Shown: in pieces, positions 9,400 through 19,594 of the stretch
How positions within the stretch are numbered: position 1 is the stretch's first letter
Layout of the letters: each line of letters begins with the position of its first letter
Source of the DNA: Nocardia wallacei
Lineage (GTDB): Bacteria > Actinomycetota > Actinomycetes > Mycobacteriales > Mycobacteriaceae
DNA: 64,000 nucleotides
Direction: 5' to 3'
Assembly: GCF_014466955.1 (NCBI RefSeq)
Contig: NZ_AP023396.1
Location: 3,534,001 to 3,598,000 of the forward strand
Made by a program: the position numbers and the translations under genes
The notes under the pieces: model-generated
What the model saw: only the letters and a program-made list of their open reading frames with translations
Told to the model about the DNA's origin: nothing
Database searches by the model: none

Positions 9400-9663
9400 G
9401 TGAAGACTTTCGAAACCCTGTTCGCCGAGCTGCAGGATCGTGCGGTCAACCGCCCCGAGGGGTCCGGGACCGTGGCGGCATTGGACGCGGGCGTGCATGC
9501 GCAGGGCAAGAAGGTTCTGGAGGAGGCCGGCGAGGTCTGGCTCGCCGCCGAGCACGAGAGCGACGAGGCGCTGTCCGAGGAGATCTCGCAGCTGCTGTAC
9601 TGGGTGCAGGTGCTGATGGTGGGTCGCGGGCTGCGGCTCGAGGACGTCTACCGACATCTGTGA
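9400..9663 (+). CDS. hisE: Phosphoribosyl-ATP diphosphatase
   Basis: This 87-aa protein is of usual HisE length. It contains the all-alpha NTP-pyrophosphohydrolase core with the metal-binding helix [15 protein letters not shown] and a later EEISQLLYW helix. It hydrolyses phosphoribosyl-ATP to phosphoribosyl-AMP, the second step of histidine synthesis. The GTG at 9400 is the only start giving a proper VKTFETLF N-terminus. hisG follows 67 bp downstream, the order also seen in mycobacteria. Confidence 0.95.
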   Translation: MKTFETLFAELQDRAVNRPEGSGTVAALDAGVHAQGKKVLEEAGEVWLAAEHESDEALSEEISQLLYWVQVLMVGRGLRLEDVYRHL

Positions 9664-9730
9664 CGGATAGCCCGCCGGATGCCCGGCGGACCGACGCCAC
9701 CGTCCGTCACGAGTCCCGAAAGGACACCCC

Positions 9731-10582
9731 ATGCTCCGCGTCGCAGTCCCCAACAAAGGCGCCCTCTCCGAATCCGCGGTCGAGATCCTCACCGAGGCCG
9801 GTTACCGCAAACGCACCGACTCCCGCGACCTGTCCGTGCTCGACAACGCCAATCAGGTCGAGTTCTTCTTCCTGCGCCCCAAGGACATCGCCATCTACGT
9901 GGGCTCGGGCGAACTGGATCTCGGCATCACCGGACGAGACCTGGCGCTGGATTCGGGTGCGCCCGTGCAGGAGCGGTTGAGCCTCGGGTTCGGCCGCTCC
10001 ACATTCCGCTACGCCGCCCCCGCCGGACGCGAGTGGAAGGTGCAGGACCTCTACGACAAGCGCATCGCCACCTCCTATCCCAACCTCGTACTGCGCGACC
10101 TGCAGCGCCACGGCATCGAGGCCGAGGTGATCCGCCTCGACGGCGCCGTGGAGATCTCCATCCAGCTCGGCGTGGCCGACGCCATCGCCGATGTGGTCGG
10201 TTCCGGGCGGACGCTGCGCCAGCACAATCTGGTGGCGTTCGGCGAGTCGCTGTGCGATTCGGAGGCGGTGCTGATCGAGGGCGCCGGATCCGACCGCGGT
10301 GACAAGACACGCAATCAGCTGGTGGCGCGTGTGCAGGGCGTGGTGTTCGCGCAGCAGTACCTGATGCTGGACTACGACTGCCCGAAGGAACTGCTCGACG
10401 CCGCCGCGCGGATCACCCCCGGACTGGAGTCGCCGACGGTCTCGCCGCTGGCCGACGAGGGCTGGGTCGCCGTGCGCGCCCTCGTGCCGCGCGGCCAGGG
10501 CAACGACCTGATGGACCAGCTCGCCGAACTCGGCGCCAAGGCCATCCTCGCGACCGACATCCGCTCCTGCCGCGCGTTCTGA
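9731..10582 (+). CDS. hisG: ATP phosphoribosyltransferase, long form
   Basis: The 283-aa protein is the long, hexameric HisG. It has a two-lobed catalytic part starting [14 protein letters not shown], containing [18 protein letters not shown] (PRPP-binding loop), followed by a C-terminal ACT-like regulatory domain (about residues 210-283) that binds histidine for feedback inhibition. It catalyses the first committed step, joining ATP and PRPP. A good ribosome site (GAAAGGA) precedes the ATG. With hisE it forms the actinobacterial hisE-hisG pair, away from the main his operon. Confidence 0.97.
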   Translation: MLRVAVPNKGALSESAVEILTEAGYRKRTDSRDLSVLDNANQVEFFFLRPKDIAIYVGSGELDLGITGRDLALDSGAPVQERLSLGFGRSTFRYAAPAGREWKVQDLYDKRIATSYPNLVLRDLQRHGIEAEVIRLDGAVEISIQLGVADAIADVVGSGRTLRQHNLVAFGESLCDSEAVLIEGAGSDRGDKTRNQLVARVQGVVFAQQYLMLDYDCPKELLDAAARITPGLESPTVSPLADEGWVAVRALVPRGQGNDLMDQLAELGAKAILATDIRSCRAF

Positions 10583-10653
10583 GTCCGCGACCGTCCGGGC
10601 GGATGGCAGACTGGAGACGGTCGGGGAATCCGAGGTAGGAAAGGATCGCTGTC

Positions 10654-10752
10654 ATGCTGCCCGTGCTCGTCCCCGCCAAGGTTCCGACGAACCTCTTCGA
10701 ATGGATCGCTCAGCTGCTCTGCCATCTCGGCGGCGGTGTGTGCATCGCCTGA
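10654..10752 (+). CDS. Possible 32-aa small protein
   Basis: A short ORF (MLPVLVPAKVPTNLFEWIAQ, then LLCHLGGGVCIA) starts at an ATG with an AGGAAAGG ribosome site about 10 bases upstream. It ends one base before the stop of the convergent nuclease gene. It is hydrophobic and has two cysteines near the end. A short protein of unknown function also sits after hisG in mycobacteria, but I cannot show homology. This is a weak call. Confidence 0.3.
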   Translation: MLPVLVPAKVPTNLFEWIAQLLCHLGGGVCIA

Positions 10753-10753
10753 T

Positions 10754-12506
<1,753 letters not shown>

Positions 12507-12544
12507 GGCCCCCGTAGGCCCAGTAGCCCCCGTAGGCCCCCGTA

Positions 12545-12595
12545 CGCGCGACAGTGGCCCGCATCCGATGCCCCGGGACGGGCCACTGTCGCGCG
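12545..12595. terminator. Bidirectional hairpin between trmI and the lppK-like gene
   Basis: A perfect 17-bp stem (CGCGCGACAGTGGCCCG at 12545-12561, complement at 12579-12595) has a 17-nt loop. It sits between two convergent genes. Directly before it, at 12507-12544, lie four short direct units of the type GGCCCCCGTA. Confidence 0.8.
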
Positions 12596-12603
12596 CGGCC
12601 GGA

Positions 12604-13176
12604 CTACGCCTGGCAGGGCGCCTTGCCCATGGCGAGGATCTGGCAGGCCGAGGCGTCGGAGAGCTGCCAGCCCGCGTCGGAGTGCTCCCAGGTCATCGGC
12701 ATCGCGGGGGCCGGGCCGTGCGGCGAGGTGATGACGACCTGCGCGGTGGCGTCCTCGTCGTCGGTCTTGACATCCGACACGGCGAAGGTGATCTTGCCGT
12801 AGTTGGCCAGGCCCTGGGTCATGGTGTCGATGTTGGCCGTGCGCTTCTCGCCGTCTACGACCAGTTTCGCCTTGTCCGCGGTCGGTTTCGCCGGGTCGAC
12901 GAAGCCGTCGAGGACGGCCTGCAGCGCCTCCGGCGTGGGCGCGGCGGCGTCGCCGTGCTCGTGGGCGGAGCTGCCGCTCGCCGCGCTGGTGGCGGCGACG
13001 GCGCTGGTGGTGCTGGTCGCGGCCGCCGAATCGTCGGACGTGTCGGACCCGCATGCTGTGATACCGGTAACGGCGAGGGCCGCGAACACGGTAGCCGTGA
13101 CAAGACGAATGCGGGAAACACGAACGGAGTGTGCGACGTTGCCACTACAACGGGTACCACCGGTGGGAAGGAGCAT
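12604..13176 (-). CDS. Mtb12/LppK-like lipoprotein
   Basis: The 190-aa precursor has an N-terminal signal with hydrophobic VTATVFAALAV and lipobox ITAC, so it should be lipid-anchored outside the membrane. A Ser/Thr/Ala linker is followed by a ~105-aa domain (EALQAVLDGFVDPAKPTADK onward) like that of low-molecular-weight antigen Mtb12 and relatives. Position between trmI and mpa equals that of LppK (Rv2116) in M. tuberculosis, and the length is nearly the same. ATG 13176 is chosen; an ATG at 13218 would add 14 residues before the signal. An iron-box-like sequence lies about 50-70 bp upstream. Confidence 0.8.
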   Translation of the reverse strand: MLLPTGGTRCSGNVAHSVRVSRIRLVTATVFAALAVTGITACGSDTSDDSAAATSTTSAVAATSAASGSSAHEHGDAAAPTPEALQAVLDGFVDPAKPTADKAKLVVDGEKRTANIDTMTQGLANYGKITFAVSDVKTDDEDATAQVVITSPHGPAPAMPMTWEHSDAGWQLSDASACQILAMGKAPCQA

Positions 13177-13227
13177 CGAGTAACACACCTTTCGGCTCGG
13201 TCCGGCGAATGTGCTCACCGGAATAGG

Positions 13228-13246
13228 TTAGGGCAGGCTAACATGG
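13228..13246. promoter_or_regulatory. IdeR/DtxR-like iron box (candidate)
   Basis: The 19 bases TTAGGGCAGGCTAACATGG match 14 of 19 positions of the mycobacterial IdeR consensus TTAGGTTAGGCTAACCTAA, with an intact inverted core GTTAG...CTAAC. The site is in the divergent region between the lppK-like gene (start 13176, minus) and mpa (start 13360, plus). It is closer to the lipoprotein promoter. Iron control is a prediction only. Confidence 0.35.
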
Positions 13247-13359
13247 TCCCCCGGCCGTCGGCCGTGGCTGAAGATGTGATCACGACGAAACCATGTCGGA
13301 AAGCGAGAACGGTTCGCGCCCGGTAGCGTTGATAGACCGGGACTGGGAGGAGCAGCATC

Positions 13360-15120
13360 ATGAGCCCCATCGAGAATTCGGATTCGGCGGCCTGGAGGGA
13401 ACTCGAGGTAGTACGCGCCGAGGCGGCTGCACTCCGAAGGCAACTCGCCGACGCCCCTGATCGTTCGCGGGAATTGGAAGCGCGCATCGATTCGCTGACA
13501 ATTCGCAACACCAAGCTGATGGACACGCTGAAGGAAGCCCGCCAGCAGCTCGTCGCCCTGCGCGAGGAGGTAGACCGGCTGGGCCAGCCGCCGAGTGGCT
13601 ACGGCGTGCTGATCGGTGTCTACGACGATCAGACCGTCGACGTGTTCACCTCGGGGCGCAAGATGCGCCTGACGTGCTCACCGAACATCGACACCGCGAC
13701 CCTGCACTACGGGCAGACCGTCCGCCTCAACGAGGCGCTGACGGTGGTCGAGGCCGGTGTCTTCGATCAGACCGGCGAAATCGGCACCCTGCGCGAGATC
13801 CTCGATGACGGGCGCAGGGCGTTGGTGGTCGGTCATGCCGACGAGGAGCGCGTGGTCTGGCTGTCGGGCCCGCTGAGCAAGCTGGTCGACATCGACGACC
13901 TCGAGGATCCGGATCAGCCGATTCGCAAACTGCGGCCGGGTGATTCGCTGCTGGTCGACACCAAGGCCGGCTTCGCCTTCGAGCGCATCCCCAAGGCCGA
14001 GGTCGAGGACCTGGTCCTCGAAGAGGTCCCCGATGTCGACTACGAGGACATCGGCGGCCTGTCGCGCCAGATCGAGCAGATCCGCGACGCGGTGGAACTG
14101 CCGTTCCTGCACAAGGATCTGTTCCGCGAGTACGCGCTGCGCCCGCCCAAGGGCGTGCTGCTCTACGGCCCGCCCGGCTGCGGTAAGACGCTGATCGCCA
14201 AGGCGGTGGCCAACTCGCTGGCGAAGAAGATCGCCGAGGCGCGCGGTGAGGACGCCAAGGAGGCCAAGTCCTTCTTCCTCAACATCAAGGGTCCCGAGCT
14301 GCTCAACAAGTTCGTGGGCGAGACCGAGCGCCACATCCGGATCATCTTCCAGCGCGCGCGGGAGAAGGCGTCCGAGGGCACGCCGGTGATCGTGTTCTTC
14401 GACGAGATGGACTCGATCTTCCGCACCCGCGGCTCGGGCGTCTCGTCCGACGTGGAGACCACGGTGGTCCCGCAGCTGCTGTCGGAGATCGACGGCGTCG
14501 AGGGCCTGGAGAACGTGATCGTGATCGGCGCCTCCAACCGTGAGGACATGATCGACCCGGCCATCCTGCGGCCCGGCCGCCTCGATGTGAAGATCAAGAT
14601 CGAGCGCCCCGACGCCGAAGCGGCACAGGACATCTTCTCCAAGTACCTCACCGAGAGCCTGCCGCTGCACGCCGACGACATCGCGGAGTTCGGCGGCGAC
14701 CGGGCCAAGTGCATCCAGGCGATGATCGAGCGGGTCGTCGACCGGATGTACGCCGAGAGCGAGGACAACCGCTTCCTGGAGGTCACCTACGCCAACGGTG
14801 ACAAGGAGGTCCTGTACTTCAAGGACTTCAACTCCGGCGCCATGATCCAGAACATCGTGGACCGGTCCAAGAAGTACGCGATCAAGTCCGTGCTCGAGAC
14901 CGGCAACCCCGGTCTGCGCATCCAGCATCTGTTCGATTCGATCGTGGACGAGTTCTCCGAGAACGAGGACCTGCCCAACACCACGAATCCCGATGACTGG
15001 GCTCGCATCTCGGGTAAGAAGGGCGAGCGGATCGTGTACATCCGCACCCTGGTCACCGGCAAGAACGCCAGTGCCAGCCGCGCGATCGACACGGAGTCGA
15101 ACACGGGCCAGTACCTGTAG
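13360..15120 (+). CDS. mpa: Proteasome-associated AAA+ ATPase (Mpa/ARC)
   Basis: The 586-aa protein has an N-terminal coiled coil (about residues 8-70) that binds Pup, two OB-type domains (about 80-230), then one AAA+ module. Walker A is GPPGCGKT, Walker B is [10 protein letters not shown], and the second region of homology ends in [17 protein letters not shown]. The C-terminus is GQYL, keeping the penultimate Tyr that docks into the PrcA ring. The hexamer unfolds pupylated proteins and threads them into the 20S core. A GGGAGGAG ribosome site precedes the ATG. Its partners (dop, pup, prcBA, pafA) begin only at 53 kb, which is an unusual separation. Confidence 0.98.
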   Translation: MSPIENSDSAAWRELEVVRAEAAALRRQLADAPDRSRELEARIDSLTIRNTKLMDTLKEARQQLVALREEVDRLGQPPSGYGVLIGVYDDQTVDVFTSGRKMRLTCSPNIDTATLHYGQTVRLNEALTVVEAGVFDQTGEIGTLREILDDGRRALVVGHADEERVVWLSGPLSKLVDIDDLEDPDQPIRKLRPGDSLLVDTKAGFAFERIPKAEVEDLVLEEVPDVDYEDIGGLSRQIEQIRDAVELPFLHKDLFREYALRPPKGVLLYGPPGCGKTLIAKAVANSLAKKIAEARGEDAKEAKSFFLNIKGPELLNKFVGETERHIRIIFQRAREKASEGTPVIVFFDEMDSIFRTRGSGVSSDVETTVVPQLLSEIDGVEGLENVIVIGASNREDMIDPAILRPGRLDVKIKIERPDAEAAQDIFSKYLTESLPLHADDIAEFGGDRAKCIQAMIERVVDRMYAESEDNRFLEVTYANGDKEVLYFKDFNSGAMIQNIVDRSKKYAIKSVLETGNPGLRIQHLFDSIVDEFSENEDLPNTTNPDDWARISGKKGERIVYIRTLVTGKNASASRAIDTESNTGQYL

Positions 15121-15136
15121 TACCGGCAGACCACAG

Positions 15137-15166
15137 GGGCCGCGCTTCCGGGAGGAGGCGCGGCCC
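15137..15166 (+). terminator. Terminator hairpin after mpa
   Basis: A 9-bp GC-only stem (GGGCCGCGC at 15137-15145 with its complement at 15158-15166) lies 17 bp after the mpa stop and is followed by TTCGTGTTG. It separates mpa from the kinase array. Confidence 0.7.
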
Positions 15167-15327
15167 TTCGTGTTGCCGGTGCTGGTGAAAGTGGGGTGAC
15201 GCGAAAACTCGGATCGCAAGGTATCGTGCCCGCAGACAAATCGGACGGGGCGAGGGCAACTGCGCCGCAACACCTTTGAGGTTGCGGGCGAGTTGCTCAC
15301 AACTGGATCACGGGGGAGGGAGGCTCG

Positions 15328-16806
15328 ATGGACGTCGCCGAGCACGCATCCTTCGCTGGGTATCGCATCGAGCGCGAGCTGGGGTCTGGCGGCATGGGCA
15401 CGGTCTATCTGGCCCAGCATCCACGGCTGCCGCGCAAGGATGCGGTGAAGGTGCTGGCGGAATCGCACGCCGACGATGCCGCCTTTCGCGCGCGTTTCCT
15501 GCGCGAGGCCGAGCTCGCGGCGGGGTTGCAGCACCCCAATCTGGTGGCGATCCGCGACCGCGGCGAGGACGAGGGCCGACTGTGGATCGCGATGCAGTAC
15601 GTCGACGGCGGCGATCTGGGCGAACTGATCCGCCGCGGCCCGGCCGTGCTGGACGTCGCCCGCGCGGTGCACATCCTGTCCGAGGCGGCCGAGGGGCTCG
15701 ACGAGATCCACCGGGCCGGGCTGCTGCACCGCGACGTGAAGCCCGCCAATATCCTGATCGCCGAGCAGCCCGGCGGCGCTGACCGCGTCCTGGTCACCGA
15801 TTTCGGCATCGCCCGCCCGGCCGACGATTCGACGACGCTCGCCGGTCCCGGTGGCCTGTCGGCCACACTGGCCTACGCCGCGCCGGAGCAGCTCAGGGGC
15901 GAACCGGTGGATCGGCGCGCCGACATCTACGCGCTGGGTTGCACGCTCTACCAGATGCTCACCGGCTCGGTGCCGTTCCCGCGTCACAGCCCCGGGTCGG
16001 TGATGTACGCGCACCTGCACGAACCGCCGCCACGCCCGTCCGAGCGAAACCCCAGGGTGCCGGCGGCATTCGACGCCGTCGTCGCGAAGGCCATGGCCAA
16101 GAAGCCCGGCGATCGGTTCGCCACCTGCGGTGAACTCGCGGCCGCCGCGCGGGCGGCCGCGTCCGGGCACGGCTCGGCCGGGTGGCGACCGGGCCGGATC
16201 GGCGTGCTCGCCGGGGTGGCCGCGCTGGTCGTGGTGGTCGCGGCCGTGGTGTACGGCCTGCGTGACTCCGAGTCCACCGGTCCGGCGCGCGCCGACCATC
16301 GTCCGGTGACGGGCACGATCGAGCCGAGTCAATGGGGTGCGTACGCGTATATCCCGCAGACGTTTCCGGATCTGCTGCCGCCCAGCCCGTACGGCGTGGG
16401 CTATCAGGAGCTGACCAGCTGCACCCCCATTCTGGCGGGCGGCGAGGTCGGCGATCTCGACGCCGCGGTGCCGGTGGGCCACCTGTTGTGCCTGGGCAAC
16501 CTGGATCCGGCCCTGCAGGTGGACGTCACCTGCAACGCCGACCGGTCGCCGATAGCGCCGAACCGCACGTTCGCCGCCGTCGAGGGTGACGAGGCCTGGT
16601 CACGTCCCACGGGGACGGGCCACTTGTTCTGGGGCACGGAGAATTTCACCGGCTCCCCGGCGATGCGCCTGAACCGGCCCGCGGTGGGCGTGCTGGACGT
16701 GTACTTCGACGACCCGGACCGCAACTTCTGCCGCGTGCACGTGCTCGGTGACGTCACCACCGGCGCCGAACTGCGCCGCCTGTGGTGGCCGGAGGTGCCG
16801 CTGTGA
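15328..16806 (+). CDS. Receptor-type Ser/Thr kinase with four-Cys ectodomain (array kinase 1)
   Basis: This 492-aa protein has a complete Hanks-type kinase domain: Gly loop GSGGMG, VAIK-type K41, HRD 134-136, DFG 158-160 and APE near 185. One transmembrane helix follows (about 290-310). The ~180-aa outside part begins at SQWGAYAYIPQTFPDLLP, contains four cysteines (SCTP, LLCLGN, VTCNAD, NFCRVH) and ends LWWPEVPL. The same pattern recurs in the three other kinases of the array. Two disulfides are likely. The stop overlaps the start of the lipoprotein gene (GTGA at 16803-16806). A secreted ligand or the neighbouring lipoprotein may be sensed, which is inference. Confidence 0.92.
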   Translation: MDVAEHASFAGYRIERELGSGGMGTVYLAQHPRLPRKDAVKVLAESHADDAAFRARFLREAELAAGLQHPNLVAIRDRGEDEGRLWIAMQYVDGGDLGELIRRGPAVLDVARAVHILSEAAEGLDEIHRAGLLHRDVKPANILIAEQPGGADRVLVTDFGIARPADDSTTLAGPGGLSATLAYAAPEQLRGEPVDRRADIYALGCTLYQMLTGSVPFPRHSPGSVMYAHLHEPPPRPSERNPRVPAAFDAVVAKAMAKKPGDRFATCGELAAAARAAASGHGSAGWRPGRIGVLAGVAALVVVVAAVVYGLRDSESTGPARADHRPVTGTIEPSQWGAYAYIPQTFPDLLPPSPYGVGYQELTSCTPILAGGEVGDLDAAVPVGHLLCLGNLDPALQVDVTCNADRSPIAPNRTFAAVEGDEAWSRPTGTGHLFWGTENFTGSPAMRLNRPAVGVLDVYFDDPDRNFCRVHVLGDVTTGAELRRLWWPEVPL

Positions 16807-18029
16807 GGAGCGGAATCGTCCTGTGCGCACTGCTGCTCGTCGCGGGCTGCGCCACCGGCGGACGCCCGAACGCGGCGTATCCCGATCCGCGATCGCTCGA
16901 CGCGGGCTCCTACAGCGTGGAACCGCTCGACGAACCGGCCAACGGCAACGAGCACTACGGCCGCGTGCTGGAATCGATGCGGCTGGCCGAGGCGCTGATC
17001 GACCCGGCGGAAGCCGATGCGGCGCTGAGCCGTTCGCTCGGCGCCTCGCCGATGATGCCGCTGCCCGCCCCGGCCAACGCGGCCGTGCTGCTCGCCAACC
17101 CGGTGCGCCCCGTCCTCGAACGTGACGGCATGCTGGCCGGCGCGGCGGTCGCGGGCGCGGATGTCGACATCCCGTCCGGGCGGCCGGTGATCGGTGGTTC
17201 GCGCCTGCTGACCTCGATCGTGCTGCGCTTCCCGGACGCGGCCGCGGCGCAGCGCGCGGCGACCGACATCGACGCGGTCGACGCGGCCGTCAATCCCGAC
17301 AACGTGCCGGTGCCGATCCCGGGACATCCTGCCGCCCATGCGCATTGGCGGCCGGCGGTGCCGACCATGGCGGCCACGATCGCGCAGGGCGAGTACGTGG
17401 TCAGTCTGCTGCTCGGCCACACCGCGCCGGACGCGGCGGTCCTGACCGGTCTGGCGGCGAAGGCGTTCACCGCGCAGTTCGCCCGCCTGCGCGACTTCGC
17501 GGCAACCCCGCCCGACCGGTTGGCGGCCCTGCCGCTGGACCGCGACGGCATGGTCCGCCGGATGGTGCCCGACGCGCCGGGGCGCTGGTCGTATCCGGCC
17601 GTGATGACCACGAGCAAGGAACTCGACGCCGGATGGAACGCGCTGGTGCTGGGCCGGGGCGTGGTGTACGGGCCGCGGGCGGCGTGGTTGTGGGGCGGGC
17701 GCAAGCAGACCGATCACCCGGTCGAGCTCATGGCCAACAACGGTTTCAACGCGCTCATGCGGTACGCCGACCCCGCGACGGCCCGGCGTGCCTTCGACGA
17801 TTCGAAGCGCAAGGACACCGCGCAGGCGGACCTGCGGCCCGCCTCCGCCCCCGGCGGCGTACCCGACTCGCTGTGCTGGGAGAGTTCGCAACCGGACGCC
17901 CTGCGGATGACGAGGTTCATCTGCCGATTGGTGCACGGCCGGTACACCGCGGCGATCGTCGGCCGCGACCTGACGGTGACCCAGCAGAAGACGGCGGCAC
18001 AGTACGGGCTGCTGGTGAACGGCGGCTAG
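16803..18029 (+). CDS. DUF7373-family lipoprotein (array lipoprotein 1)
   Basis: From GTG 16803 the precursor has 408 aa. The signal VRSGIVLCALLLVAGC ends in lipobox VAGC (Cys 16). The mature protein has two related halves: SYSVEPLDEP...GRVLESMRLAEALIDP first, then GYxx/VIGGSRLL...LRFPDAAAAQRAA and a C-terminal part with two conserved cysteines (SLCWES, FICRLV). Its whole length aligns by eye with the lipoprotein at 20971. The family is found in Nocardia and its function is unknown. It is coupled to kinase 1 upstream (4-bp overlap) and lies 3 bp before kinase 2, which suggests it works outside the membrane with the kinase ectodomains. Confidence 0.85.
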   Translation: MRSGIVLCALLLVAGCATGGRPNAAYPDPRSLDAGSYSVEPLDEPANGNEHYGRVLESMRLAEALIDPAEADAALSRSLGASPMMPLPAPANAAVLLANPVRPVLERDGMLAGAAVAGADVDIPSGRPVIGGSRLLTSIVLRFPDAAAAQRAATDIDAVDAAVNPDNVPVPIPGHPAAHAHWRPAVPTMAATIAQGEYVVSLLLGHTAPDAAVLTGLAAKAFTAQFARLRDFAATPPDRLAALPLDRDGMVRRMVPDAPGRWSYPAVMTTSKELDAGWNALVLGRGVVYGPRAAWLWGGRKQTDHPVELMANNGFNALMRYADPATARRAFDDSKRKDTAQADLRPASAPGGVPDSLCWESSQPDALRMTRFICRLVHGRYTAAIVGRDLTVTQQKTAAQYGLLVNGG

Positions 18030-18032
18030 CAG

Positions 18033-19568
18033 ATGTCGGTAACACCGCGTCCCGGTGTGATTTTCGCCGGGTACCGGATCGAGCGAACGCTCGGTTCCGG
18101 CGGGATGGGCACGGTCTATCTGGCCGCGCATCCGCGCCTGCCCCGCTTCGACGCCCTGAAGGTGCTGCCGGGCGAGCTCGGGCGGGATCCCGAGTACCGC
18201 GCCCGGTTCGCGCGCGAGGCGGAATCGGCCGCGCGCCTGGACCACCCGAATATCGTGGCGGTGCGCGACCGCGGCGTCGAACACGGCTACCTGTGGATCG
18301 CCATGCAGCTCGTCGACGGCATCGACGGCGCGGAGGCGTTGCGCCGCACGCCCGGCGGGCTCGCGCCGCGGGTCGCGGCGCACATCGTCACCGAGGCGGC
18401 CCGCGGCTTGGACGAGGCTCATCGCGCGGGCCTGCTGCACCGCGACGTGAAACCGGCCAACCTGCTGCTCGAGCCGCGCGGCGCGGAGCAGTTGCCCCGG
18501 GTGTACGTCTCGGACTTCGGCATCGCTCGCGGCGCCACCGACACCGCCGGGCTGACCGAGACGGGTTCGGTGCTGGCGACCGTTGCCTACGCCGCGCCCG
18601 AGCAGATCACCGGCGCGGCCGTCGACCACCGGGCCGACGTCTACGCGCTGGGCTGCACCCTCTACGAATTGCTCACCGGCACGAAGCCGTTCCCGCGCCC
18701 GACCCCGGCGGCGGTGCTGCACGCCCATCTCACCGACCCGCCACCGCGCCCGACCGCGCAGCGGCCCGGGCTGCCGTCCGCGTTCGACGCGATCGTGGCG
18801 CGGGCGCTGGCGAAGAATCCGGCCGATCGGTATCCGAGCTGCGGCGCGCTGGCCGCCGACGTCGCGTCGGCCGCCGGTGGCGAGGCGCACCGGTACGCCC
18901 CGGTTCCCCTCCCCGCGGCGCGCGGGCCGATGCGGCGGCGGCTGTCCTGGACGGTGGCGCTGCTCGCTGTCGTCGCCACGGCGGCGGTGGCGGGTGCGGT
19001 CGCGATGACCAGAGACACGACCGCGCCGCCCGCCGCGGTCCCGGCGTCGGGCGCCACGGCGACTTCGGCGAGCGCTACGGCCGAGCGCCCGCCGCCCACA
19101 CCCGGCACCAGTCCGCTGTCCTGGGGCGACTACGGCTACCTGGTGCAGCCCTTCCCGAACCTGTTGCCCGCCAACCCCGTTGCCGGTGGATATCAGGGGC
19201 TGCGGTGCGTGGTGGTCGACGAGCAGTTGAAGCAGGTGCCCCTCACCGGGAAGCCGGACCACGGCCGGGTGATGCTGTCGTGCCAGGGCAACAAGAACCC
19301 TGTCGACTCGGTGCTGGTCATGTGCAACGCCAACCGCACTCCCACGACGGTGCGCGCCTATCTGGACGCGAAGGTCACCGGTGACGAACGGTGGGAGCGC
19401 CCGACCGGCACGGGCCGCGTCCTGTGGTCGGACGCGGCCGACCCGCGCCAGGGTGTCGTCCAGATCCAATTCGACGATCCGGCACGCAATTACTGTCAGA
19501 TCCATGTCTGGGGCGGCGCTACCGGGCAGGAGGTCATGGACCGGTGGTGGCGCGATGCACCGCTGTGA
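18033..19568 (+). CDS. Receptor-type Ser/Thr kinase with four-Cys ectodomain (array kinase 2)
   Basis: This 511-aa protein has an intact kinase domain: GSGGMG loop, K43, HRD 136-138, DFG 161-163 and a TETGS activation loop. The transmembrane helix is at about 305-325, followed by a Thr/Ala/Pro linker. The ectodomain starts SWGDYGYLVQPFPNLLP, has four cysteines (RCVV, SCQGN, MCNAN, YCQIH) and ends RWWRDAPL. It should be catalytically active. It starts 3 bp after lipoprotein 1 and is followed after 26 bp by the pseudokinase gene, all on one strand. Confidence 0.92.
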   Translation: MSVTPRPGVIFAGYRIERTLGSGGMGTVYLAAHPRLPRFDALKVLPGELGRDPEYRARFAREAESAARLDHPNIVAVRDRGVEHGYLWIAMQLVDGIDGAEALRRTPGGLAPRVAAHIVTEAARGLDEAHRAGLLHRDVKPANLLLEPRGAEQLPRVYVSDFGIARGATDTAGLTETGSVLATVAYAAPEQITGAAVDHRADVYALGCTLYELLTGTKPFPRPTPAAVLHAHLTDPPPRPTAQRPGLPSAFDAIVARALAKNPADRYPSCGALAADVASAAGGEAHRYAPVPLPAARGPMRRRLSWTVALLAVVATAAVAGAVAMTRDTTAPPAAVPASGATATSASATAERPPPTPGTSPLSWGDYGYLVQPFPNLLPANPVAGGYQGLRCVVVDEQLKQVPLTGKPDHGRVMLSCQGNKNPVDSVLVMCNANRTPTTVRAYLDAKVTGDERWERPTGTGRVLWSDAADPRQGVVQIQFDDPARNYCQIHVWGGATGQEVMDRWWRDAPL

Positions 19569-19594
19569 CGGCCCCGAATTCGGACGGAGGGCGC

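Noticed and set aside
16404..19505. A 1033-codon open frame on the minus strand
   Set aside because: It is antisense to the kinase and lipoprotein genes, rich in Arg/His/Gly, and has no domain. High GC makes such long shadow frames common.
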